Notes: generated by a model from the letters alone, not told the origin. Counted from the first letter of the stretch, positions 34,761 to 47,563 are shown. The stretch: 64,000 nt of DNA from Chloranthus sessilifolius (GCA_021018995.1 CM037587.1:11414866-11478865), one strand, 5' to 3'. Numbers and translations: made by a program.

Positions 34761-37700
34761 ATGAACCAGAATTTTCAGTTTACACAGCCAATGGGAGGTT
34801 ATCAAAACCAACCACAACAAAATTTTGTGCCGACATTTCCACCACCTGGATTTAACAACCCACAGGGAAATCCTGCCCAACGTCCTCATATACGAACTCC
34901 TTCTATTGAGGACCTGATGAAACTCATTCATTCTCACACATCCTCAATTTCTAAAATAGAGACCCAAATTGGGCAATTGGCATCCTTTCTCTGTGAAAGA
35001 GAAAAAGGTTCGTTTCCAAGCCAACCTGTTCCTAACCCAAGGGGCCAAATGGTTGTTGAACAAACATCATCTTCAACACAAGAGGAGAATCAACAATAAA
35101 TTGATCGATCCTGGCGTTGAGATCCGGAAAGCGGTCGATAACAAAGTAGTGTTGCGGAGGAGGAGAAGAGTCGATGGAGAGAAGAAATCAAGAGAGAGAA
35201 GAAATTGATGACAAAGTACAAGCAAAAGAAATATCGGATGACAAGAGTGAGCGGAAGAAAAGTCTAGTTAAAAGCAGTACCGCAAAGATTGATGGCACCA
35301 CGAGAAATCGCGATGTAGAAGGAATAAATGAGATTTTCAAGCAATTAAAATTAATATTCCCTTCTGGATGCCATCCTCAAGTACACCTTATGCTAAATTT
35401 TTGAAGGAATTGGTCACAATCAAAAGAAAGACCAATATTCGAAAAAGGCTTTTAGCCGGGGTTAGTTCGATGTTGCAAGCAAAGCTCCCAATCAAATACA
35501 AGGACCCGGTTGTCCTACAATCTCGATCATTATCGGCGATAACCGTATCGGGCCCTTTTGGACTTAGGAGCAAGTGTCAACTTGTTGCCTTATTCGTGTA
35601 TAAGGAGCTCAATTGGGAGAACTTAAGACCACATGCGATGACCCTTGATTAGGACGGTCAGTAAAGATCCCTCGAGGAATGTAGAAGATGTCCTCATCAA
35701 GGTGGATTCTTTCTACTTTCCTGTAGATTTTGTTGTTCTGAACCGAACCAACATCAAATTTGAAGAATAATATTCCGTGATTCTAGGAAGACCATTCCTA
35801 GCAACCTCCAATCTACGATCAATTGTCGAAATGGGATCATGAATATGTCATTCGGGAATATGAGATTGGAACTCAACATTTTAATATTGCCAACACCATG
35901 GAGGATGACGAACATGCACATGCATACTCGATGAAATTATAGAGGAAATATTTAATGCATCCGAATCACGATCCTCTAGCGACTTGTCTTGCGCATTTTG
36001 GAGAAAATTTGATGTGGATCACCTAATCCAAGAAGTGAATCACATGTTGGATTCCACACCACGTGGGTGAAGAAGCGAAATAGAGTGTGGAACTCAAATT
36101 GAATTAATCAAGGAAAAGCCGAAGAGGAGGAGAAAGTGTCCTTAGAACTTAAACCTCTTAGGAAAATCTCAAGTATATGCACGGGGAGAATGAAACTCAA
36201 CTTTGTTATCATATCATCAACACGGATGCGAATCGGCAAGGCCAACTCATGAATGTACTCAAAGAGCACAAAAGTGCCCTCGGTTTGGTCGATAAAAGAT
36301 ATCAAAGGCATTAGTCCGATGTGTATGCACCGAATCCATTTGGAAGACAATGCTAAGCCTTCTAGGGAACCACAGAGGAGACTGAACCCTATAATGCAAG
36401 ATGTGGTCCGAAATGAGGTAATCAAACTTTTAGATTCTGGAATCATATACCCCATCTCGGACAGTAAATGGGTCAGCCCCACACAAGTGGTCCCTAAGAA
36501 ATCGGGAATCACAGTGGTTAAGAATGAAGAAAACATCGTCCCTACAAAAATTCAAGCGGTGGAGTGTGCATTGATTATCGGAAGTTAAATTTGATGACGA
36601 GAAAAGATCACTTTCCACTTCCGTTTATCGATCAGATGTTAGAAAGATTGGCCGGGCATGAGTACTATTGCTTTCTCGATGGCTATTCCGGGTATAACCA
36701 AATAGTCATTGCACCGGAGGATCGGAGAAGACCACTTTCACATGTCCTTTTGGTACTTTATCCCTCACCGAATGCCGTTTGGGCTTTGTAATGCACCGAC
36801 TACATTCCAAAGATGTATCTTTGAGTATTTTTCGGATATGGTCGGCGATTCTTGGAAGTCTTCATGGGCGACTTCTCGATACATGGAAACGATTTCTTGT
36901 TGTTGTTTGAATCATTTATCGCTAGTGCTTGCGATGCGGAGAAGAATCTTGTTCTTAAGCGGAAAATGTCACTTCATGGTTAAAGATGGCATTGTTTTGG
37001 GACATATCATATCGTCCCGAGGTATTGAGGTCGATAAGGCTAAAGTTGATTTAATTGCCGACCTACCACCACAGAGGGCGATTGAAGGAAATCGGATCTT
37101 TTTACAGGCCCACGCGGTTTTTCTGAGCGTTTTATTAAAGATTTGATGAATACGACCGGCTCTGCGGCTTACTTTCAAAGATGCCCCATTCATCTTTGAT
37201 GATAAATGTTTAGCCTTTGAAACCATTAAGGCGAATTAATAAAAGCTCAATAATTCAATCTCCGGAGCCTTCCGTTCGAAATTATGTCATACGCCTCGAT
37301 TATGCAATTGGAGCTGTTTTGGGGACGAATAGAAAAATTACGCATGTAATCTACTATAGTCGCACTCTCAGCGATGCCCGGTTGAACTACTCGACCCTTT
37401 GAAAAGGAACTTTTGGCGGTAGTTTTCGCGTTGGATAAATTCGATCCTATTTATTAGGATCTAAAGTTGTGGTATTCACAGATCACGCGCTTTCTGCGAT
37501 ATATTAGCTAAGAAAGAGGCTAAAACACGTTTAATTAGAGTGGATCTTGTTGTTGCAAGAGTTCGATTTGGAGATCAAGGACAAGAAAGGTTCGAGAAAA
37601 TGTGGTGGCGATCACTTGTCACGAATAATTATTGAGAAACTGGCGAGCTGTTAGATCTTGGAGCACTTCGGATGAGCAGGTTGTTGAGATTGATTGCCCA

Positions 37701-38969
37701 CCTTGGTATGCGGATCTTGTCAATTTCCTAGTCGCAGAAATTACCTCACCATTGGTCAAGAATGAGAAATCTATTTTCTTAGCTCGGGTGAAACACTATT
37801 TTATTGAAGATCCGTACTTATTCAAATACTGACCTGATCAAATCATACGACGATGTATTCCTGAATCTGAGCAACCACAAATCATCTCGTTCTGTCATGA
37901 GTTAGCTTGTGGAGGTCACTTTAGTTCAAAAAGCTCTTTAGATCTTTCAAAGTGGTTTCTTGGACGATATTTAAGGATTGCCATCAACATTGCAAATCTG
38001 TCTGGCACAATCAAATGCTAGGCCGAATCTCAAAGCGCAACATGATGCCGCTCAATCCAATTTTAGAAGTTGAGTTATTTGATGTTTGGGGGATCGATTT
38101 TATGGGTCCTTTCCCGAATTCGTTTGGAAATCGTTCATTCTTGTCTGTTGACTATGTTTGAAATGGGTAGAGGCCGTAGAGTAAATCTAATGATCACGAG
38201 TAGTGATCAGATTTCTCAAGGATCAAGTGTTTTCACGTTTTGGCATTCCAAAAGCGATAATCAGTGATGGTGGAAAGCACTTTTGCAATAAAGTGTTCAC
38301 CCAATTAATGAAGAAATATGGTGTTACACACAAAGTTGCTACACCATACCACCCTCAGACAAGTGGCCAAGTTGAAGTCTCTAATCGGGAACTTAAGCGG
38401 ATTTTAGAAAAGACAATCAATCCAATCGTAAAAGGCTAGTCGTTAAAGTTGAATGACGCTCTATGGGCGTATAAGCGCATTTAAAACTCCGATTGGCATG
38501 TCGTAGTATCGGTTGGTTTTGGTAAAGGATGTCACCTCCGGTTGAATTGGAACATCGAGCATTTTGGGCGTTAAGTCATTGAATTTCGATTTCTGAAATC
38601 TGGTACCCAAAGGGTCTCCAAATAAATGAATTAGAGGAACTCCGTCTTTGATGCATATGGTATGCTAAAATCATTATAAGGACCGTATGAAACGGGTTCA
38701 TGATCAATCTATTACTGCGGAAATCGTTCGTTGTTGGTCAACTAGTTCTACTCTATAATTCCGACTTCATCTATTTAGAAACTAAAAACCCGTTAGGTGG
38801 TCCTTTCAAAATCTCTCGAATACTCCCCAATGGGGCAGTAGATATTATAAACCCGAAACACGGGAATGTTTTTCGAGTTAACGGTCAGCGATTGAAACCG
38901 TTCCTTGAGAATGCGATTGCATTCTCTGACACTATTTCTTTGGGTGAGCCACTGGCTCACCCTGACTGA
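34738..38969 (+). pseudogene. Gypsy E3 gag-pol, heavily frameshifted
   Basis: Visible pieces in order: gag C-terminal half (MNQNFQFTQPMGGYQNQPQQ, to about 35099), a protease region with lost motif spacing (35280-35640), and RT (36253-37146: IDYRKLNLM, FLDGYSGYNQIV, with the catalytic FMDD region near 36850 broken by indels). RNase H remnants (37260-37620), the integrase zinc region and core (GIDFMGPF at about 38088, SDGGKHFCN near 38265, [15 protein letters not shown]) and an intact C-terminus ending SLGEPLAHPD at 38969 complete the set. Many 1-5-base losses occur relative to E2. Confidence 0.85.
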
Positions 38970-41067
38970 GCAATTCCCAAGGTCGAGCTATCGACTTTAA
39001 ACTAGCGCTCATTGGGAGGCAACCCAATTGTGTAGTTTTCGTTTGGTTTAGGATTTAGGACTTTTTAGTTTTTTTTTTTTTTCTTTTTTTGTTTTGTTGT
39101 GTTTAGTTTAGATTGTTTTTTTTTATTCCCTCAATAGTGTAACCATATCCCCTTCAATATATTTTTTGTCATGTTCCAATTTGATACAAATATTCTCTGC
39201 ACCTGATCTTTGTGTTGAGGTACTTTTTTTTTCAAACAGGTTTAGGGGTGCGCTACTTCTTTCAGTCAATGAGGACATTGTCATCTTTAGGTTTGGGGGT
39301 ATGGTTAATTATTTTGCATCATTTATTTGTTTTATTTGAAAAAAAAAAAAAAAATAATTTATTTTTGAAGTCATCATGCACATTATTTTACGATTGTTTT
39401 CAAACTTTAGTTGATGATGCATGTGAATTTAATTTTGAGAATACTAGTGTCATATTTTGATTACTTGTATCTAAGATGATGAAGCTTAATGTGATATGTG
39501 TGGATAATTTTGATATTCATGCCTAGAATTTTTACACTGATACCAAGCTAAGACTTAGAAGTCGATGAACTATTTTGAATGTTGAATCTTAGGTTCTCAG
39601 TGGAGACTAAACCCAGTGAGCTTTAGAGCTAATTTCCCGTCATTGATGAGTGAATATATAAACTCGGAGTTTTCTTTGAATACGACTTATTTTGCATAAT
39701 CTCATACACTTCATTTTGACTTGTGACTTTGCATGAAATCAAATTCATATCATTATGTTAGAATGTACTGTATATCTACTCAAGACAAATAGGCAAAGTT
39801 ACTATCTTTTAAGGACATGATTGAAGGCCATCTTTGGCTCGTTTGTGCTTAAAATGTCCCACCTCAAATAAATTTATCTTTTTAGTACCCCTTTGAGCCT
39901 ATTGAAAATTTACCTTTATACATTCTTTGATAAGCCACGCTAACCTTTAACCCTTCACCATTTCTGAAAATTCAGCTTTACCCTTCTTATTTATGAGAAA
40001 TTAGGAACGAGGGATGAGAGTGAACGAAAAGAGAGTAAGTGGACAGATACTGAGTTGTGGTGTTTACTGAGAGTGTATGGCAAAAAATAAAAAGAAAAAG
40101 GGGAGAGAAAAAGAAAAAGAAAATTATGAAAAATAATGAAAAATCTGAGGTGCTTCAAGAAAAGGAAATTCAAAAGAAAAAGTGAGTTGAGAAAAATAGA
40201 AAAAAATTGAGAGAGAGTAGAAAAGAAAAGAAGAGAAATAGAAAAAATCAAAAAGGTGTTTCTTTCCCAAATTTCTCAGAAACTTTGAATCCCAACTTCC
40301 AATTCTTTCCTACCCTTTCCTAAGCCCCATTACAACCCTAAAAAGACCTTCATGATCTGATCTTGCATTAGTAACTGTCTTGTGGAGAGTAAATATGTGA
40401 TACTTATGACACTTGATATGACATGCTTAGGATATACAAGTATCTTCTTATGAGATTTATTTTTGTTCATTGATTGCATCGTGTTTCATTTATCATGTGA
40501 GACCTTTTTATTTGCTTTGTATTGACCTCTCACATATGTGCGAAAACTTATCCACTATCGATATTTTTATATTTTGAGAGTATACCTAAAGTGAGGATTG
40601 AGTCAAAACAACAGATCCAACGGTTTTCCGTTTGAACTAGTTCTGAGATGAATGAATTTTGGTTTGGTTATGCACACACTTCACGTTTAGGCATGAATGG
40701 ATGAACTATATAACGATTTGAGCATTAGACTAATTTGAATGGATATTAGTATGATTAGTATAACATTGTTATTTAAAATTGAGAATTCGCATGTTGAATT
40801 GATTAATGATTTTTGTTTTTGAATAGTATATATGTTATCAAAATCATGTTTTGAAAACTCAATTTTATCGATGATTTCAAAAATATATTGAAGTTTGTGG
40901 GTAACTTCACTGTAAACCCTCAGGAGACACAACTCCTCCACTAGGATCACCTAGGGGTTTAAAGGCTTGCTGCACATGCTAAGTGCAATCGTGTTCCCTA
41001 CGAAAGTGGCATTTATTTTCTTTAGTTTGCTTTGCTCGAGGACTAGCAAAGTGTAGGTTTGGGGGTA
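38970..41067 (+). other. Gypsy E3 post-pol non-coding region
   Basis: This is a mirror of the E1 and E2 tails. It has the duplicated TTTRGGGGTG/TTTGGGGGTA motifs at 39240-39302, the purine-rich strand at 40085-40260, and the true polypurine tract next to the LTR at 41057-41067. No open frame of interest is present. Confidence 0.75.
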
Positions 41068-42067
41068 TGATGAGTACTGAAAAATGAAGATATTTCGCCC
41101 CTAAATACCTATATTTAGCTGTCCGATGAAGGATATCTGATGAGATTGATTAGATTTGAAGTGTTTCAGGTAAATACAAGCCAAGTATAGAAAACAATAC
41201 AAGAATTCTGAATATAATGCCAAAACACTGCAACTTCGGGTAATCAAGAACTTGGTGCGACTTTCAGCTAAATTTGGACCTTCAAGACGGCCGCATTACG
41301 AAATTGTCAAAACATGAAAGTTGTAGAGCTTTTAAATCGACTTTCCAACGGCATAGAATCGTCTCAATCCGAGTTCGGGATAGAAAGTTATGGCCAAAAT
41401 ACCAAAGCAATGTCGAACCAAGAAGAAGTCTTTGAATTTCACGGATTTACGGGTCGATTAATCGAGCGAGTTTAAGTTTGACACGAATATGACCTTTGTG
41501 AACCTGTTTTTGGGACTCTCTGTGCTCGATGCATAGACATCCATTGGTCGGATTAATCGACCCTAAAAAAGTGGAGGAAATCTCCATGACGGTCTATTTA
41601 AAGCGACTCAAACACTTCGGGAAAGGAGATCTTTTCAGCATTAGAATAACGTAGGAGATTAGAATTAGAGTTTTTTTTAGAGAGTTTTAGTTTTTAGTGT
41701 TCTTAGTTTTTAGCCATTATTTTTTATAGTTAGACCTAGAAATAGGGAAGTTTTATTATTTCTTTTTGAGAGCTTTGTTCCCTTTAATTTTTCAGTACTC
41801 ATTCCTTCAGTTTATAAATTTTGTTCAAAGTTTATATCCTGCATTTATTTCGTTTCTGAAGATTATCATCCGTGTGGATCAACGTAATTTATTTTGAAGT
41901 TTGAGGTAATTTTAATTAATGTTATTTTCCCGTCTTTATTTATTTATGTCATTTACGTACAATATGTGTGGCTAAATTTATAGGGATGGGGATCTAATGA
42001 TTCCCATCCGAGGGATGTACTTTTAATAATATAAATTTAGGATTAAAATATGAGATTTTATTTTTAT
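41068..42067 (+). repeat. Gypsy E3 3' LTR, truncated
   Basis: The LTR starts TGATGAGTACTGAAAAATGA and matches the other LTRs for about 1 kb. It then breaks at ATTTTATTTTTAT, where a (TTA)n run leads into the foldback-like element of copy 2. The last about 730 bases, including the CACATCA end, are missing. Confidence 0.85.
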
Positions 42068-42068
42068 T

Positions 42069-42553
42069 ATTATTATTATTATTATTATTTGTTTTTAGTG
42101 AAGTGCCCTTGAAACGAGGTGCCGACGCCTTATTATTATTATTATTATTATTATTTGTTTTTAGTGAAGTGCCGACATGTCGATATAGAGGCACCGATAC
42201 TCCGGAGTTGGCACCTCGACGCTGGGTTGCCAGCGCCTCACTATCAGGGTGCCGACGCTTCGTTGCCAATGTGCTAGCGCTTCGCTATCGGGCACTCATA
42301 TTTTTGAGTAAAATATATATGAAAAAGTAATTCTAACAGTTTCTTAAAAAAGTGGAGAGAAGAAAGAGAAAATAGACATTAAAAAAGTCAAGAATGACGG
42401 CTGAAAAGGTATTTAACCTTTAAAATATTTAAAAGTATAACTCTAATTAGTAAAATGCTTCCTATGCTACCTATGACTTCACAAAAAAGGCGCTACGTAT
42501 CGCTCCCATATCAATTGGCGTATATCTCTACACCTAGGCGTATATCCCCGGCC

Positions 42554-42582
<29 letters not shown>
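42069..42582. mobile_element. Right half of the foldback-like element (copy 2)
   Basis: This matches 6437-6838, with an additional about 64 bases of GCCGACGCTTCG.../GTGCTAGCGCTTCGC units that copy 1 has lost. The left half of the element is absent, having been replaced by the gypsy LTR. Confidence 0.7.

Positions 42583-42643
<61 letters not shown>
42553..42643. repeat. (CT)n then (TA)n microsatellite
   Basis: Counterpart of 6822-6885, expanded in the TA part to about 60 bases. Confidence 0.95.
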
Positions 42644-42645
<2 letters not shown>

Positions 42646-43013
42646 GAGCTGGTTTCGTCCTTCATGGGAGGATGGTCACCGTCCTCCAAGGTCCATATGG
42701 AGGTACACATGACACCCAAAACATTCTTTGGTTGCCACGTAGAGCATGTGTGGATGGTTTAGATTAATTTAAAAAAAAGAAATTTTGAAAAAAACTTTTT
42801 AAAAGCATAAGTTAATGTTTGACTAGTTTCAATGGTTTACATTTCACAACTCAAAAAACATATGGTGGAGATGAATTTTCAAAATTATTTAAAAAAAAAA
42901 TGATCTAAGCAATGCACCTGAGGTCTATGTGGGATTGAAATAATGTTTTGAATGCCACGTGAACCTCCGCTTGAAACCTTGGAGGATGGACACCTTTTCC
43001 TTTTACAACCAAC
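42644..43013. mobile_element. MITE-like module bounded by TA repeats (copy 2)
   Basis: Near-identical to 6886-7254. The inverted ends carry CCTCCAAGGT and CAAAACATT, and TA tracts lie on both sides. Confidence 0.55.

Positions 43014-43073
<60 letters not shown>
43014..43073. repeat. (TA)n/(GA)n microsatellite
   Basis: Counterpart of 7255-7304, with a longer GA part. Confidence 0.95.
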
Positions 43074-43075
<2 letters not shown>

Positions 43076-43820
43076 AGTTGTCGTCCTCTAAGATTCACGT
43101 GGAGCTCCACCGACCATCAAATGAGTAGATATTTATTCAATGTGGCACACATCCAAAAAAGTGAAGGCAGAACCAAGTGTGTGATGGTATACTCACGTTT
43201 TGTTTTTGATACGTGTGTCACATGGAATCAAACTCAGAAGGTCTAATGATACATTGGGTCTTTCACGCCCAAACCTTGGTTGTTAAGAAAGAATCTCATG
43301 ATGCAAATAATGGTATTCAAAAACAAGAAGTTTTATTGCCACACCTTTTTTATATATGCGAATCCCTTGAGCAAAGCAAAAACTCATTTACTGCTTTGAT
43401 TCAAATAATAGAGATTGTTTTTGTCCAAATATTCCACAATCGATCTTGAGATCATGGGTGTATCATTATACAATCAATGTTGATTTCACGTGGCATATAC
43501 CCAAAATCTGAATGTGATTATGACATACCATTAAATTGTTGTTCACATTAATTATTTGGTATGTGTTTAATGTGGAATCAACATTTGATCATTTGATGGT
43601 AAGCTCATAATCTCAAAATCTATTGTATAGAAAATTGAGACAAAAATTAGCTCCATCGTCTGATTCAATGCAATGCAGACAAATTAATCAAAAAAGGCAC
43701 GCTTGGACATCTCCCATGCCTTTACTCCTCCCATTGTGAGGTTAAGTTTATGAGGATTCACAGATAGGGTGTGTTAAAGACTTTATGAATGGTTTAAATA
43801 TAGGTTTTAGGAGAGTTCTT
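43074..43820. repeat. Dispersed repeat (copy 2)
   Basis: Counterpart of 7305-8050, with only scattered single-base changes. Non-coding. Confidence 0.45.
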
Positions 43821-46800
43821 CTTGTTTTTATTTCATCAAATCTGTATTAATCTTATTTGAGAGGTTCTCTTCAAACCCGTCATCAGATAGTAAAGTGGGG
43901 TTTAAATAATGAAATTTATAATAATGTGATATTAAATAATTTTTTATTTTAACTAAATTCTCTTTTGGATTATTATGTTGGCTAAAGTTGTACCCGTTTT
44001 TTTTCTTATTTCTTTCAGTAATATTTTCATAACTCTTCACTCTAGGGACTTTCAACGTTTCTTTGTTCCAGCGTGAGGCAGGGAAAATAACATATTTGTT
44101 TTTTGGGTCTATTGATTGGGTCAAACATTGAAAAGACCAAGAAAAATCATGGATGCAACCAATTCCACACCAAATTAACGACAACTAATTCGGGCAGTAA
44201 ATATCTACATCAACAATTTGTGATATGAAAGTGTAATAACAAAGATTTTTTAACTTTATTTAACGGTATTAGATGATGTACTACATAGTGCGTGGTGCTA
44301 ACGCTCTAAATCGGAATATACTCATTTTAGAAATAGTCTAATTTTTTTATATATTAATATTGGACTCATTGCGAAGTACTCATTGATACGATTCCAACGA
44401 TATATAATTTGTCAATTTTCGACAAGAATATAAAAAGTTATACCCGTTTGAAAAATGAAGCAAGTTAAAGGGCACAACTGTAATTTCGGGAGAGAATCAC
44501 CATTTACCTTGGTGCTTACACACAGCATTAAAACAAAACCTCTTCTTAAGCTTTTCATGAATTCTACTTGCATGTAAAAACTAATATTTTTATTAAATCT
44601 TATACGGAAAGTCTTAATTAGAGTTAACCTAGAAAGGAAATTAAATATATATTTACTTCTTCTCTCAGTTGTTTTTCTCTATTCCCTTTTCTTTGCAAAA
44701 GCTTCGACAGTGCCATCTTTCACAATTCTTCGTTGGATCTTCATCGATTTTAGATATTATCAGAGAATCTTATACCATTAAAGTTTTTCATCACCGTGAC
44801 CGATCTATCATAAGAAAGGAATTCTCGCAAAAAGATTTGGGCATATTGTCTCTTGAATCCGATCTCCATCAACTCAAATCATCGTAGGATTCGAATCACA
44901 CTTCAACAGGTGGGTGTCTCTAAATCCATCTTAAATTATTTAGTTATTTCTTTTTAAAAAAAAAAAACCCTAATTTTTTTTTAAATTTTGATAAATTTTG
45001 GGTCTTAAAAACATAGAAATTAGGTCCAAAATCGATAGGATCGTTTTTTCAGATTTTCGTGAAATTCGACCAAACTCTTCAACAGATACAGCCTCGGTAT
45101 TTTGGCCATAACTTTTTATCTCGAACTCGGATTGACGTGATTCTTACGGTATTGGAAAGAAGACAACGAGATCTACAACTTTTTCTGAAATAGCAATTTC
45201 ACGAATTTAATATTTTTAAGATCAAAATTGAGCTGCAAGTCGGGATACGTTTTAGATGATCTAAGGTGCACGGGTTTGACATTATTTTTTTAAACTCTTG
45301 GGCTACCTTATGCTCAACTTATCTCCAGACTTATAAATCGCTAAAATTACATAAAATATATGTATTGAATAACAATTTATAAGTTTAAGGGGTCAAATAT
45401 TAACGTTTTTCAATACTCATTATTCTATTACCTCTTTTAAGCCTCATACAATCCTTGAATGGATACATATGCTCCTTTAGAATTTAAAATATGTCGGATC
45501 GCTATACCAATCATTCACCAAATTTCATGGATACAATTAACCCTAATGAAGTATATTTTCAACTCTATTACAAAATAAATGTAGTTAAATATTTTTTATT
45601 TTCTGTTTTACTTCAATATTTTGTGTGTTATACTTTTTATTAATATGAAATGCTTAAGGTTTATGTTATAGTTCATTCTTATATATGTTCACCATTATCA
45701 TATGACATTCATCATATAGAAAATCACGATAGGGCATACGCATATAAGTTAAGAATAAGATATAACACATGACATAAGCCTTCGTCACGGTGGAGTTTCT
45801 TTTACGATCACGTGGAACTTGGAATGTTGGCATCCATGTACGGATGCAACCCCTCTATGGTAGAATGGGATATCACACGAAGTACATCCAGGTTACTACG
45901 AAACCCGTCTCTTGAAAAGCGTGGTTTAGTGAAGCCTATTGCACCGTGACCCATTCTAACTAAGTTTTAAGAAAAATGAAAAAAGAATATGTTAAGACAC
46001 ATGTATGTTAAGAAAGTGGGGACTTAAGCTCACGTAAATATGAAATCGGGGCGGAGACCTAAGCCTAGAACCGAATAATATTATGATATATTAAGATACA
46101 CTGTGAAGACCAACTAAATATGAATTAAGTTTCTACACGTGTCATACCTTACGAGCCACCGTAAGGGCCTAACGTCTGCAGCCAAGACGGGTCTTAAGGA
46201 CATTATAGCCTTGTCTCGAACTAAGGGGACATCGTGGTTACTATGCTGGCAACCTCATCTGGCTGGATGGTGGTTTATGTTATGATATGGAGGTTAAGTG
46301 GTTATCTACACGTGGACCTCGTGTGGTAGGCTTGAGCAGCGATCCTGACACAGATCATTTAAATAAAATAAGATGCGAAGTACGTTGTGTAGGCGTATGG
46401 AGTAGTTAATAAGACTTACGATATGTCACGTATGCTAAGTTGATGAGACAAATAGGAAAAGAGATAAGAAAATAGAAGCATCATGCACTCTTCATGTTAT
46501 ATTAGTATATTTTTTAGTCTTGATTATGATAGTCTCTGAATTATTGATAAGTTTATTTCATTTATTTAAGATGTTGGTTATATTTTAAAAATGCACCGCA
46601 ATTAAAGCGATTGCACACACGACCACCTGAGTAAGTTATGGTGGATCGATTGTGCAACCCGCTGAGTTTACGCGATTAAGTAAACTCACCCCCCTCCCAA
46701 AATCTAACAGTTTCAGGTAAAGATTCTACTTATTCCGTCCTTGATGATACGAAAGTTGCTGATCCGGAGACGACTCATATAAACGAGGATGTCGGCTACC

Positions 46801-47190
46801 ACCTTGATGAGAACGTAGACCCGGCAGATTTTTACTAGCATTGAAAACCCTTTTACTCTAGTTTTTCCTTATTTCTTGAGAGATTTATTTTAGCCTTGAT
46901 ATATTTTTATGAGTTTACGTTTGGGATCATTTTACCCTACGTGAAACTGGTTTAATTTTTATCCTAGATGCATGATTAGGATTAAATACTTCATTATTAT
47001 TGTTTACGATTTCCGCTACTAATTTATGAGTCATTTATTGTTTAATGTTATCTTAAATGCCTCAATCCATACGCTAAGTCAATTTATAAATTATGTGTAT
47101 GTCCGCTTATTACTTTAACCAACATGTGGTGTCATAACACAGAATTTTAGGCCCTCGATATCGAGTAAGGATTCTGGGTCGTGACAGAAA
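43821..47190. mobile_element. LTR-like, non-coding retroelement stretch (copy 2)
   Basis: Counterpart of 8051-11110, extended to GGGTCGTGACA at about 47184, which could be the LTR terminus. It includes a 40-base insertion near 45687-45726 relative to copy 1. No open frame of interest is present. Confidence 0.4.
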
Positions 47191-47312
47191 GGTCACGTAA
47201 CCACAACCACAAGAAGGATGCATCAAACTCTCAATTTAATACATTCTCGCATTGTCCGATAATGGTTTGAATATTCTTACAAATATAAGAGTTAATAGGA
47301 AGGTAAAAAAAT

Positions 47313-47563
47313 GGGTATCGGTATCAGTCCTTGAAGGATTGATACGAATCGGCCGATAAATTAATCAGCTGATACCGATATATATATATATCGACTTATT
47401 TTTATTTATTTAAAATAATAATAATAAAAAAACATTACGTATCGGCCAATACTCGATACGTATCAGCCGATACTGAGTTGGATATTGATACCTATTGGTG
47501 CCGATACGTATCGATTTGCCGATAAACCGATACGAATCGGTATCAGCCAATATTTGATACCTT
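47313..47563. mobile_element. Inverted-repeat (foldback/MITE-type) element rich in TATCGGCCGATA words
   Basis: The left end GGGTATCGGTATCAGTCC and the right end CGAATCGGTATCAGCC...TTTGATACC are imperfect inverses. The interior is made of CGATAC/GTATCG words in both orientations, interrupted by a short TA run. It is non-coding and absent from copy 1, because it lies in the segment deleted there. Confidence 0.5.

Larger units (their letters stand above)
34735..42067 (+). mobile_element. Ty3/gypsy element E3, inverted relative to E1/E2
   Basis: This is a plus-strand copy of the same family. It begins inside the Gln-rich part of gag and continues through pol, the non-coding tail, the polypurine tract (GTTTGGGGGTA, 41057-41067) and about 1 kb of the 3' LTR. 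Together with 26728-34050 it forms inverted arms of about 7.3 kb. The 5' LTR, primer site and gag N-terminus are missing. Confidence 0.88.

Noticed and set aside
34638..35099. Single 153-codon frame crossing the gypsy inversion point
   Set aside because: It joins antisense E2 sequence to sense E3 gag through the junction, so it is a chance fusion and not a gene.
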